Source: Mageeibacillus sp. UBA6980
GTDB taxonomy: Bacteria > Bacillota > Clostridia > Saccharofermentanales > Saccharofermentanaceae
Assembly: GCA_002450095.1 (NCBI GenBank)
Contig: DJYK01000026.1
Coordinates: 22,798 to 86,797, forward strand
DNA: 64,000 nucleotides
Direction: 5' to 3'
The translations under genes were made by a program, and so were the position numbers. Positions 1 through 7,056 of this stretch are shown here, piece after piece (the first letter of the stretch is position 1; each line of letters begins with the position of its first letter). The notes under the pieces were generated by a model. That model had not been told where the DNA came from. It saw only the letters and a list, made by a program, of their open reading frames with translations, and did not search any database.

Positions 1-177
1 GGCGTCGTTGGTACAACCGAGCATACCTCCGGTTTCGGCAGGGTAACGACCTACGTTTGTTCTAAAATAGTCCAATACTTCTTTGGAAAACTTAACTACC
101 GGGCTCTTGGGTAAATCAGCAGGCGTCTGCATCTTTGCATTTCTTCTATTATTTCTGCGAATTGTATATCTTCTCAT
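1..177 (-). CDS. JAB/MPN-type metallopeptidase, N-terminal part
   Basis: This reading frame of 59 codons runs off the left edge of the window. It starts at the ATG at 177, one base after the stop of the ClpB-like gene, behind a GAGGAGG site inside the end of that gene, so the two are translationally coupled. The first 25 residues are very basic (many Arg and Asn). The visible end has PAETGGMLGC, which matches the start of the JAB/MPN fold, where a conserved Glu precedes Gly-Gly-x-Leu-Gly. The zinc-binding HxH...D part would lie beyond the edge, so activity cannot be judged. JAB enzymes cut isopeptide or peptide bonds after ubiquitin-like tails. Here it would act with the AAA+ ATPase and the repeat peptide encoded upstream. 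The family call is fairly safe; the substrate is unknown. Confidence 0.6.
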   Translation of the reverse strand, partial: MRRYTIRRNNRRNAKMQTPADLPKSPVVKFSKEVLDYFRTNVGRYPAETGGMLGCTNDA

Positions 178-178
178 T

Positions 179-1471
179 TTATGCCTCCTCAATAGTAATT
201 CCGTCTTTGAGGTTTCCTTTTACTGCTACTCTTACGCTTTTTCTTTTGTTCTTCTTAATAACTTCGAAAAGCGATTTGCTCTCGCTTAAGCATTGCTCAA
301 CATTATTTCTTATAGTTCTGGCTCCATAAGCACTGTTGTTCAGATAAACAGTTGTCAGATCAAATATCAGGCGTTCGTCTATACGAACCGGAGTAAGGTT
401 ATATTTGGTAAGACGATCGACTATGAATTTGTTTACTATGTTCATTATGGCTTCTTCATCAAGCTCATCGAAAATGATATAGTTGCTTATTCTGCTGCTT
501 ATTTCAGGACGGCCGCAGTAACGTGTGAAAGCATCTTTGCACAGTTCACATACTTCGTATCTGTTTCTGGCTGATGAAACACTTTTTACAGGGATATTCG
601 AAGTGAATACCATTATGCAGCAACGGAGATCTATATCCGGTTTGTTGTTGTTTAAATGCAGGAAGCCCTTGTCAATTGCTTCCATCAAAGCTGTTATAAG
701 TGATGTGTGGGCTTTTTCAATTTCATCAAATATAAGCACATGAAAAGGATTGTTTCTTACAGGATCAAGAAGAGTCTTATCCTCGTAGCCTATATATGAC
801 GGCGGAGCGCCAAGAATTGACTGTACAGCATGTTCCTGGACAAATACATTGCAATTTATCCTTATTGTGTCGTAATTTGTACCGGATGCCTCTGACAGTA
901 CTTTTGATAATACTTCTGCACACTGTGTCTTACCGGTTCCGGTAGGTCCCATGAACATCATTGTTGTAGGGTGATCCTGTTCCAGCCATGTTGAAGAAGC
1001 AAGTATTCTTGAGACAGAATCAATCTGACGGTCCTGTCCGAATATCTCTTTCTTCAACGGTATTGCGATATCTTCTGATTCGAGGATCTTTCGATCCTCG
1101 TTAGTTCTGTTGTTAAGCATGTCCTTAACTTCGTTTTTGTTATAAAGCGTTTCTGTCTTCTGCTTGAAAAGAGGTTCAAGACCGATAAGAAAACTCATCA
1201 TTTCATCAAATGAATTGAATCTTAATTCTCCGGTAGTGATAAGCTGCATGAACATTCTGTTATCACAGTTAAAGCGGATATTGTTATCTTCAATATAGAC
1301 AGTATAGTTGCTGCCGGATTTCTCAATGCCTAATCTGGATGTAGGGGGAACACATCCTTCAGGCAGCTTGCAATTGCTGAACAGAGACATTCTGTTCATG
1401 GATTCAAGCTGAGTCAGTTCGTCTTTGAGCGACATTATATCTTCTATTGTTCCGGCAGCAAATCTATACAT
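179..1471 (-). CDS. ClpB/ClpA-like AAA+ ATPase, single module
   Basis: A 430-residue protein with one AAA+ module of the Clp/HSP100 D2 type. Visible motifs are Walker A GPTGTGKT at residues 175-182, a pore-loop-like GAPPSYIGYED, Walker B LIFDEIEKAH, sensor 1 VFTSN, an arginine-finger region GRPEISSRIS and a C-terminal YGARTIRN of the small Clp subdomain. The first 140 residues resemble neither the Clp N-domain nor a second AAA+ ring, so it is much shorter than ClpB (about 860 residues). It probably unfolds or remodels a partner protein. The start has a clear AAAGGAG site. It lies between the repeat peptide and the JAB peptidase on one transcript, so it may feed a substrate to the peptidase (inference). 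Confidence 0.85.
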   Translation of the reverse strand: MYRFAAGTIEDIMSLKDELTQLESMNRMSLFSNCKLPEGCVPPTSRLGIEKSGSNYTVYIEDNNIRFNCDNRMFMQLITTGELRFNSFDEMMSFLIGLEPLFKQKTETLYNKNEVKDMLNNRTNEDRKILESEDIAIPLKKEIFGQDRQIDSVSRILASSTWLEQDHPTTMMFMGPTGTGKTQCAEVLSKVLSEASGTNYDTIRINCNVFVQEHAVQSILGAPPSYIGYEDKTLLDPVRNNPFHVLIFDEIEKAHTSLITALMEAIDKGFLHLNNNKPDIDLRCCIMVFTSNIPVKSVSSARNRYEVCELCKDAFTRYCGRPEISSRISNYIIFDELDEEAIMNIVNKFIVDRLTKYNLTPVRIDERLIFDLTTVYLNNSAYGARTIRNNVEQCLSESKSLFEVIKKNKRKSVRVAVKGNLKDGITIEEA

Positions 1472-1516
1472 GTTTATTCTCCTTTACAAGTATTATTGAA
1501 GTTGGAATGATTCTGA

Positions 1517-1771
1517 TTACGGCATCGGTTTACGCTGCCCGTCTCCATGAAAGCCTCCGGAGGGCAGCGATTGGCGCTGCTCACCTCCGTGGAAGCCTCC
1601 GGAGGGCAGCGATTCACGCTGCTCACCTCCGTGGAAGCCTCCGGAAGGCAGCGATTCGCGCTGCTCACCTCCGTGGAAGCCTCCGGAAGGCAGCGATTCA
1701 CGCTGCTCACCTCCGTGGAATCCGAGAGAGGGAAGGTGTGTTCTTGTTGTAGTGTTCTGAATGTTTGTCAT
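1517..1771 (-). CDS. 84-residue peptide built of 14-residue repeats
   Basis: An 84-residue product made of five near-identical 14-residue units with the pattern LPSGGFHGGEQRES, after a 12-residue head and ending in KPMP. It has a good AAAGGAG site eight bases before the ATG at 1771, and two C-tract promoter candidates lie upstream on the same strand, so I take it as a real gene rather than a shadow of the repeats. It is first in the operon with the AAA+ ATPase and the JAB peptidase. It is rich in Gly, His, Arg and Gln, has no membrane segment, and resembles no family I know. It could be a substrate, scaffold or adaptor for the two downstream enzymes (inference). Confidence 0.6.
   Translation of the reverse strand: MTNIQNTTTRTHLPSLGFHGGEQRESLPSGGFHGGEQRESLPSGGFHGGEQRESLPSGGFHGGEQRQSLPSGGFHGDGQRKPMP
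1522..1731. repeat. Five 42-bp tandem repeats inside the small peptide gene
   Basis: The marker GCAGCGATT recurs at 1564, 1606, 1648 and 1690, and a diverged copy begins near 1522, a strict 42-bp period. Within each full unit GCAGCG and CGCTGC are inverted around about five bases, so each unit can form a short hairpin. The near-identity of the DNA, not only of the protein, suggests recent expansion or homogenisation and a copy number that may vary between strains. Confidence 0.9.
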
Positions 1772-1829
1772 AGTTGTTTTCTCCTTTATATAAGTTTTTT
1801 GTTGTGTGGCGAACCACGTTTATACTCCT

Positions 1830-1866
1830 ATGATATGTTGCTTTTTACTAAGCCCGGGGAGGGGGG
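1830..1866 (-). promoter_or_regulatory. C-tract promoter candidate for the leftward operon (proximal)
   Basis: On the minus strand, CCCCCC (1866-1861), then 25 nt, then TATCAT (1835-1830). There is no good -35 hexamer. The gene start is at 1771. Confidence 0.5.
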
Positions 1867-1909
1867 TGATAATTTGAAGATCAATCCTCTCCCTTGTTGT
1901 TATGCTCCT

Positions 1910-1946
1910 ATGATATGATGCTTTTTCTATCATTCCCGTAGGGGGG
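1910..1946 (-). promoter_or_regulatory. C-tract promoter candidate for the leftward operon (distal)
   Basis: On the minus strand, CCCCCC (1946-1941), then 25 nt, then TATCAT (1915-1910). It is a tandem duplicate of the proximal site 80 bp away. Confidence 0.5.
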
Positions 1947-1971
1947 TAATAAACTGAAAGTGGTAATTGAT

Positions 1972-2008
1972 CCCCCCTCGCAATGCAATCTATATGAGCT
2001 CCTATAAT
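1972..2008 (+). promoter_or_regulatory. C-tract promoter candidate for the rightward operon
   Basis: CCCCCC (1972-1977), then 25 nt, then TATAAT (2003-2008). The gene start at 2036 has an AAGGAGG site. The C run pairs with the G6 run at 1941-1946 as an imperfect inverted repeat. Confidence 0.55.
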
Positions 2009-2035
2009 TAACTAAAACCAATAAGGAGGTTCCAT

Positions 2036-2632
2036 ATGAGACTTGCAGATAACGGTTCATTAACTCTTGATAATAACTTACAGGAAGCCTTTATTGAGGA
2101 CATAGACAGCTTTACATATATATGTCACGGACGTGTTCTTGAGGTTGATCATCATGAGTTGTTTTATTCAAAAAATCACAAGATTGCGAACTCCATTTTC
2201 AGGGGGGAGCCCTATCAGTATGCTCATCAATCGATAGAATACAGAGTCAGACTCGGTAACCTCTCATATGGACGTTCGACAGATTATAGAGATTACAATC
2301 TTTTTGGAAACTATCTTGGCATGATTAAGCCCGGAGATGAAGTAAAATTCAGAGTTCGTAAGGGACCTCGAGAGAAGGTTGTTGCAATTTATAACTGTAC
2401 GACGGGAAGACAATTAAGACCGTCAATTCAGTTGTCTGCCGGTGTGGTCAGACTGTTTGCGGTTTTGGCCACGGCCTTGTTGGCCGGAGGCGTGTATGGT
2501 GTTTACTACCTGATAACGTCAGGCGTTCTTTGGCATATTTTTATGAAGATCCTTTATGGTCTTATCGGACTGGGCTTAGTCCTGTGGATCTATGATCTTT
2601 TGTTTTTCAGGTTCTTCAGAAAGAGAAAGTGA
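2036..2632 (+). CDS. Membrane protein with a cytoplasmic N-terminal domain
   Basis: A 198-residue protein with no signal peptide. About 130 soluble residues are followed by two membrane helices (roughly 137-160 and 168-190) and a short FFRKRK tail. The soluble part has a beta-rich look with many Tyr, Arg and Gly, and includes a stretch around residues 90-115 (KPGDEVKFRVRKG) that reads like a small beta-barrel. I do not recognise the family. The start follows AAGGAGG and lies 28 bases after a TATAAT box. It is first in the rightward operon, directly before the HerA-like ATPase, so it may anchor that protein at the membrane (inference). Confidence 0.7.
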   Translation: MRLADNGSLTLDNNLQEAFIEDIDSFTYICHGRVLEVDHHELFYSKNHKIANSIFRGEPYQYAHQSIEYRVRLGNLSYGRSTDYRDYNLFGNYLGMIKPGDEVKFRVRKGPREKVVAIYNCTTGRQLRPSIQLSAGVVRLFAVLATALLAGGVYGVYYLITSGVLWHIFMKILYGLIGLGLVLWIYDLLFFRFFRKRK

Positions 2633-2647
2633 TCTGTGAGGTGGAAT

Positions 2648-5140
2648 ATGGACAAGAATACTACTGATTATTTATCTGCAAAGAGAATTGCTTCCGGGAT
2701 AGTAAATGTGTCTCAAGGATATGGTCTTGAGACTGTTGCTCCCGGTGATGTTCTTGCTGACAGAATACTTATGCCTGATGTAAACAGATGGTACAGGCTC
2801 AATCAGATACGAGCCTGTTCTAATAATGAGAATACTCATAATACTTATAAGAATGCAATCAAAAGCACTATGGCATCGGTGTTAAGACAAAATGAAGATA
2901 TCGTTTGTTCATATGTGTTTGATGGTGGCGAAGTGTCAGTAATGTATGGAGCAAGAAATGCCGATGTTGGCATGATGCTTGAAAGTTCTTTGCCTGAATG
3001 CAGAATGGAGATGGCAAGTCTTGATATTAATGACAGAACATACAGCTATAACGGAATAATTACCGGTCGTATCAGAGGAGAAGAGCTGTCGGATAAATTG
3101 GTTGCAGCAGGCGTTAACGGCGGATCAGGCTTTGTTGCACTTGTAGCCCAGAGTGTCCCTTTACAACACTTGAATGAAAGAATTGAAAATAATAACCGTT
3201 TGATTGGTTTCCTTAACCGTTACTCTGTGTCACGTAATACTTATGGTGAGATGAGTAGGTACGAGGAAGAATATGTTGAACAGGATATTGTTAATGCCGT
3301 TGAAATACTGAAGGAAGAGAACGATGTATTGCTTCGTAACAGAGAAGAAGGATTTACATACTCTATAATAAGATTTGGTGCAAATGGCATTGATTTATTC
3401 AACAGGCTCAAAACAATGCTTTGTTCAGTTAATTCTGCCTCTGTGGACAGAAATACCGGTGTAAGCCATGAACCTGTCAGATGTATTGAGATCCCCCCGT
3501 TTATGCGAATCAGACCGCTGGCTGTACCATACATTAAGTCAGGCGATAATGTTTATATCCCTGATACTATGGTTGCAATTGATGAATTGTCAGAAGCATT
3601 TATTCCTGCGAGACGGTCTGTATTCGGATATAACTACATTAACTATCATATAGATGAAAACTCTTATGAAGCTTTTCCTACAATGCCGTTGTTTGCCGGT
3701 AAATCGTTTGAAGTCGGAAAGATAAGCGATTCAAACGGAAAGGCTTTAATTCCTGTAAGTATGATAAATCAGCATGTCTTTGTTACCGGAAGTACAGGTC
3801 AGGGTAAAACGACTACGGTAAAGAAGCTTTTAGCAGAGGCGTGGAAAGAACAGATTCCTTTTATTGTCTTTGAGAGTGCAAAGAAGGAGTACTTCTCCCT
3901 TATTAAAGCAATACCGTCTCTTCGTGTGCTGACATCAGGCCTTGACGGTAACGCTTTGGCAACGGATCCTTTCTGCCCGGAAAGGGGCATTACTATAGGT
4001 GAACATGCTGATGCTTTGGAAAGGGCGATAATGGCAGCTTGTGAAGGCGAACATCCTATCCCCGAAGCTTTGGCGGGTTTGCTTGAGTATTCATATCGTA
4101 AATCCGGATGGGAGTATGATGAGCCGGCTTATGAAGATTTACGAAGACCTTTTCCTACAGCCCGGGAAGTATATGAGAATATCGACGATTATATACGAGA
4201 GAATGCCGGGTATGGTCAGGAAGTGACGGCAAATATCAAAGGAGCTCTCGAGATGAGGATCAGGGTTCTGACCAGCGGATTGGCAACTCATGTGTTTACC
4301 TATAATAATGCAATGACTGCCAGGGAACTGCTATCTGTTCCGACCGTGATTGAGATGGAAGATTACCCCGAGAAACTAAGAGTGTTCTTGACCAATATCC
4401 TTTTGTTTAAGATCAAGTCTTATCTCAAAAAGGTTGCTGAGAGTGATTCATTGAAAAGAATCATAGTAATAGAAGAAGCGCATAATATCTTCCGAAAGAC
4501 AATACATGAAGAATCAACTCAGGCTGCAAATAACAGATATATAGAGAATATGCTCGCAACCGTACGTGCATCCGGTACAGGGATAATTATAAGTGATCAG
4601 CGTCCGTCATTAATGTCTGACGCAGTTATAGCAAATACTTCCGTGAAAATACTGCATGCTCAAACATCGTCTGAAGATATCAATATTGTTGGTCAGAGTA
4701 TGGGGCTTACAGAGTTTCAGATAAGAAAAGTGAGAGAGCTTCGTAAAGGCGAATGTCTTATTGCATTGACCGGTGTCCACGGAGTTCAGAGAGCGAAGAT
4801 TAATATGTTGGAAACAACAGCTGCAATCAATGCTGCGTGCCATATTTGTCATCATCGTTATGACTGTAAACAATCTATGGCTGCCAGAACAGTCGCATCT
4901 ATGAATCGGGATTTGTTGAAATACCATGTATCCGGAATCCTCGGTGTGATATATGAACCTGATAGGCTTAAGTCCGGCCTCGACAGATTATTCCATGATG
5001 TCGGATTATATTGCGGATTGACAGCCTCGTGTTGTGTTTTGGCAGAGATACTGAATGAGTATGCACCTGATCTTTCTTTCGAAGAGAAGAGGATAATCGT
5101 AACTTCATATTACAGGTTTTTATCCCCCCTCAAGAGATGA
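2648..5140 (+). CDS. HerA/VirB4-like ATPase (DUF87 type)
   Basis: An 830-residue protein from the ATG at 2648, preceded by GAGGTGG. A central P-loop has Walker A GSTGQGKTT near residues 381-389, and Walker B IIVIEEAHN is near 605-613, followed by an RASGTGIIISDQRPS segment typical of HerA, FtsK and VirB4 ATPases. The N-terminal 330 residues are an all-alpha/beta region with many charged helices that I do not recognise. Near residue 730 there is a CHICHHRYDC cluster that could bind zinc. HerA-like hexamers pump DNA or drive nuclease partners. A mobilisation role cannot be excluded, but no relaxase is visible. It is probably the motor of this locus. Confidence 0.8.
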   Translation: MDKNTTDYLSAKRIASGIVNVSQGYGLETVAPGDVLADRILMPDVNRWYRLNQIRACSNNENTHNTYKNAIKSTMASVLRQNEDIVCSYVFDGGEVSVMYGARNADVGMMLESSLPECRMEMASLDINDRTYSYNGIITGRIRGEELSDKLVAAGVNGGSGFVALVAQSVPLQHLNERIENNNRLIGFLNRYSVSRNTYGEMSRYEEEYVEQDIVNAVEILKEENDVLLRNREEGFTYSIIRFGANGIDLFNRLKTMLCSVNSASVDRNTGVSHEPVRCIEIPPFMRIRPLAVPYIKSGDNVYIPDTMVAIDELSEAFIPARRSVFGYNYINYHIDENSYEAFPTMPLFAGKSFEVGKISDSNGKALIPVSMINQHVFVTGSTGQGKTTTVKKLLAEAWKEQIPFIVFESAKKEYFSLIKAIPSLRVLTSGLDGNALATDPFCPERGITIGEHADALERAIMAACEGEHPIPEALAGLLEYSYRKSGWEYDEPAYEDLRRPFPTAREVYENIDDYIRENAGYGQEVTANIKGALEMRIRVLTSGLATHVFTYNNAMTARELLSVPTVIEMEDYPEKLRVFLTNILLFKIKSYLKKVAESDSLKRIIVIEEAHNIFRKTIHEESTQAANNRYIENMLATVRASGTGIIISDQRPSLMSDAVIANTSVKILHAQTSSEDINIVGQSMGLTEFQIRKVRELRKGECLIALTGVHGVQRAKINMLETTAAINAACHICHHRYDCKQSMAARTVASMNRDLLKYHVSGILGVIYEPDRLKSGLDRLFHDVGLYCGLTASCCVLAEILNEYAPDLSFEEKRIIVTSYYRFLSPLKR

Positions 5141-5159
5141 GTTTTATCTGATATATCAT
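5124..5159 (+). promoter_or_regulatory. C-tract promoter candidate before the main signalling operon
   Basis: CCCCCC (5124-5129) inside the last codons of the ATPase gene, then 24 nt, then TATCAT (5154-5159). The next ATG is at 5181 with a GGAGGA site. It may drive the genes up to the terminator at 16,694. Confidence 0.5.
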
Positions 5160-5180
5160 CAGAGTAAGGAGGAAGGATTT

Positions 5181-5405
5181 ATGGCAGAAGTATTAGGACC
5201 AATTGTTTGTGTTGTATATGCTTGTATAGCTGTTGGGTTGATAACCGGTACAGACGATTCGTTTAAGTGCAAAGTTATCGGAATCTGTTTCGCTGTAGCT
5301 GCGATTCCTCTGGTGGTTTTTATGGACGTCGTGATTAAAGTTCTCGGCGTGTTAATTGTAATAGCAGCGATTTTAATATTTATCTACTGCCTGTTAGGAG
5401 TGTGA
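5181..5405 (+). CDS. Small two- or three-helix membrane protein
   Basis: A 74-residue, almost wholly hydrophobic protein with helices at about residues 3-20, 30-50 and 52-72. The start has AAGGAGGA eight bases upstream, and a C-tract promoter candidate lies just before it. There is no recognisable motif. Its place directly before another membrane-anchored protein suggests a membrane partner of the operon. Confidence 0.6.
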   Translation: MAEVLGPIVCVVYACIAVGLITGTDDSFKCKVIGICFAVAAIPLVVFMDVVIKVLGVLIVIAAILIFIYCLLGV

Positions 5406-5410
5406 CTGTT

Positions 5411-5911
5411 ATGGATAAGACTATCTATTCTGTTTTTCTTGTAGTTGTAATAGTCGGAGCTTGTGTAATTAAGCTTGTGTATCTTAATTGTAAGGAACGC
5501 AAGGCTCAGCAACAGCGAAATAGGAACAATAACAATAGCAGCAATATTAACAGTAACAGGAATAGTGTAAGCCGCCCGATAATACAGGAAAGTACACCTG
5601 TTGCCCGTGCAAATATTAGTAATAATTATGTTTATTATTTTGCAAACGGCAGAGGCCCTCTTGAAGACAGGACGTTTTGTTTCAGTTACGAGAAAGTTGG
5701 TGAATCCTGGCGTGCTTATATAGTAAAAATGCCTTCCTTGAGATCTCGTGATGCGTCATTCGCGTTGACCCACAGATTGAGAGCGGATGACGGCAGGACG
5801 TATGTCTGCTGGGACAGTCCGATACATAATCTGAAGGATATGCAGAATGTATCTAAGATGTGGGCTGACTGTATTTGTGAGTACATCAAGACAGGAAAGA
5901 GATTCGGATGA
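5411..5911 (+). CDS. Membrane-anchored protein with an unknown conserved-looking domain
   Basis: A 166-residue protein. A single N-terminal membrane helix (residues 5-24) is followed by a basic and Asn-rich linker with runs of Asn, then a compact domain of about 100 residues at the C-terminus. That domain has the order WRAYIV, THRLRADDGRTYVCW, then a long helix with WADCICEYIKTG. The H...G..x.C.W spacing faintly recalls the E2/RWD fold of ubiquitin-like systems, which would fit a JAB enzyme nearby, but this is a guess. Start chosen at the ATG at 5411 because it lies ten bases after AGGAG; a GTG at 5402 is too close to that site. Confidence 0.6.
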   Translation: MDKTIYSVFLVVVIVGACVIKLVYLNCKERKAQQQRNRNNNNSSNINSNRNSVSRPIIQESTPVARANISNNYVYYFANGRGPLEDRTFCFSYEKVGESWRAYIVKMPSLRSRDASFALTHRLRADDGRTYVCWDSPIHNLKDMQNVSKMWADCICEYIKTGKRFG

Positions 5912-5921
5912 GGGAAAAGAT

Positions 5922-6701
5922 ATGAAACTAATGAAAAACAAGTTAACGAATATGGGTGAAGCACAGGCGCACGCTGAAAGCTGCCATTGGAATTCACTTG
6001 GAAGAATTGCTGAGACTGAAGGCAGATTCATCTCTGATGCTGACAAGGAGCGGATAGCCGGCGGTGTAGATACACTTAAGGTTGTTGAGTACGATCCTTT
6101 CGGTGAACGAAGCGGTGGGTACAGATGCCTAGAGGGTAAAAGCGAGATGGAGATATCTGTTCTTAATAAAGAACAGGTTGAACGCACTACAATGCATGAG
6201 ACAAACCATTTCGTAAGTCATCACAGCGAGACTTCCGTCCCATCCGTGGAACGTAACGGTGTATATGAGTACCAGACGGTAGGATTGCGCCACTCTTCTT
6301 GGTTCAGGTCTAATGAGACGGGCAAAGTTCAAGAGGTGAAGATAACGGGCCGTGGACTTAACGAAGGTGTTACTACGATGTACACGAACAGACAGTTGAT
6401 GGAATTAGACCGTGCCAAAGGTTTGGAGGCTGCAAGAACCGGAATATATCAGCATGCTACTGAGTTGTCATCCCAGCTTGAGATAATTGTCGGCAGCGAT
6501 GTTCTTAAGGAGGCATATTACGGAGGCAAGGAAAACGAGTTGAAAGAGCGGGTTGATAGACTTGGAGGAGCTGGTACTTACGAGAGATTGCGGGAATGCA
6601 TGGATGGAACCGTATCATCTAACTATTATGAGCGAATCAATTCGACTGCACGGGCTCAGAAGATAATGGAAGAACTGTATGAAGGAGCGAAGAGAAAATG
6701 A
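5922..6701 (+). CDS. HExxH zinc metallopeptidase-like protein
   Basis: A 259-residue soluble protein from the ATG at 5922 (GAGGG seven bases before). Residues 92-96 read HETNH, a perfect HExxH zinc site, and about 50 residues later LNEGVT (146-151) supplies a Glu in the context seen as third ligand in gluzincin-type peptidases. No signal peptide is visible, so it should act in the cytoplasm. The substrate is unknown. It overlaps the next gene by four bases, which fits coupled translation. Together with the JAB enzyme it is the second candidate peptidase of the locus. The motif is clear; the family is not assigned. Confidence 0.65.
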   Translation: MKLMKNKLTNMGEAQAHAESCHWNSLGRIAETEGRFISDADKERIAGGVDTLKVVEYDPFGERSGGYRCLEGKSEMEISVLNKEQVERTTMHETNHFVSHHSETSVPSVERNGVYEYQTVGLRHSSWFRSNETGKVQEVKITGRGLNEGVTTMYTNRQLMELDRAKGLEAARTGIYQHATELSSQLEIIVGSDVLKEAYYGGKENELKERVDRLGGAGTYERLRECMDGTVSSNYYERINSTARAQKIMEELYEGAKRK

Positions 6702-7039
6702 AAGATTATGTTATGAACTATTTGTTCTCAAACGGCGTAAGTATTAACTCGGTTAAGGAAGAGCAGGAGATCGAAGAAGGTATATCGCTCTTTCTTACAG
6801 AGTGCGGCTTGGCTCGAAGTAAGGATTCAGAGTATGCCAGAGGATATGTAAGACAGATCTTGTCGATAATAGACCCCCGTGATATAAAACAAATATTTTT
6901 GAAGTATAATGTAATAAGTAGAACGAGACAGCTCGCAGCCGAAGGCCGTACCTATGCGGATCCTGAGATGATGAAGTGTCTTACTGAACTGAATGAGTGC
7001 GGGTTATACGGAAAGTATGTGCCCAATGTAGAAGAGTAA
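6698..7039 (+). CDS. Unrecognised helical protein, 113 residues
   Basis: Starts with a four-base overlap (ATGA) with the metallopeptidase gene. The sequence is mostly charged helix (SVKEEQEIEEGISLFL and similar), with no membrane segment and no motif I know. The close packing in the operon supports that it is real. Confidence 0.55.
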   Translation: MKDYVMNYLFSNGVSINSVKEEQEIEEGISLFLTECGLARSKDSEYARGYVRQILSIIDPRDIKQIFLKYNVISRTRQLAAEGRTYADPEMMKCLTELNECGLYGKYVPNVEE

Positions 7040-7056
7040 TATCAGGAGGAATGATT

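Larger units (their letters stand above)
1821..1980. repeat. Two 80-bp direct copies of a divergent promoter block
   Basis: The 30 bases from 1821 and from 1901 are almost identical, and the G6 runs at 1861 and 1941 are also 80 bp apart. Each copy carries a G6 run on the left and a C-rich arm on the right (CCTCTCCC at 1886 in copy 1, CCCCCC at 1972 in copy 2). On the leftward strand both copies give C6-N25-TATCAT. Copy 2 also supplies the rightward C-tract of the 2036 gene. The block looks like a duplicated divergent control region. Confidence 0.75.

Noticed and set aside
1522..1731. 42-bp repeats as a CRISPR array
   Set aside because: The units abut with no unique spacers, keep a reading frame of 14 residues and have no cas genes nearby.
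1447..1918. Rightward open frames across the 42-bp repeats
   Set aside because: They have no ribosome binding site. The leftward frame has a proper site, promoters and a fitting operon.
2202..2207. G6 run within the first membrane gene as a leftward C-tract promoter
   Set aside because: On the minus strand no -10-like box occurs at the required spacing.
3493..3498. A further C6 run inside the HerA-like gene
   Set aside because: No TAnnnT box lies 24-25 nt downstream and no gene starts there, so it was not counted as a C-tract promoter.
2648..5140. HerA-like ATPase as proof of a conjugative element
   Set aside because: No relaxase, coupling protein or type IV secretion gene is visible, and HerA-like ATPases are also common in defence systems.
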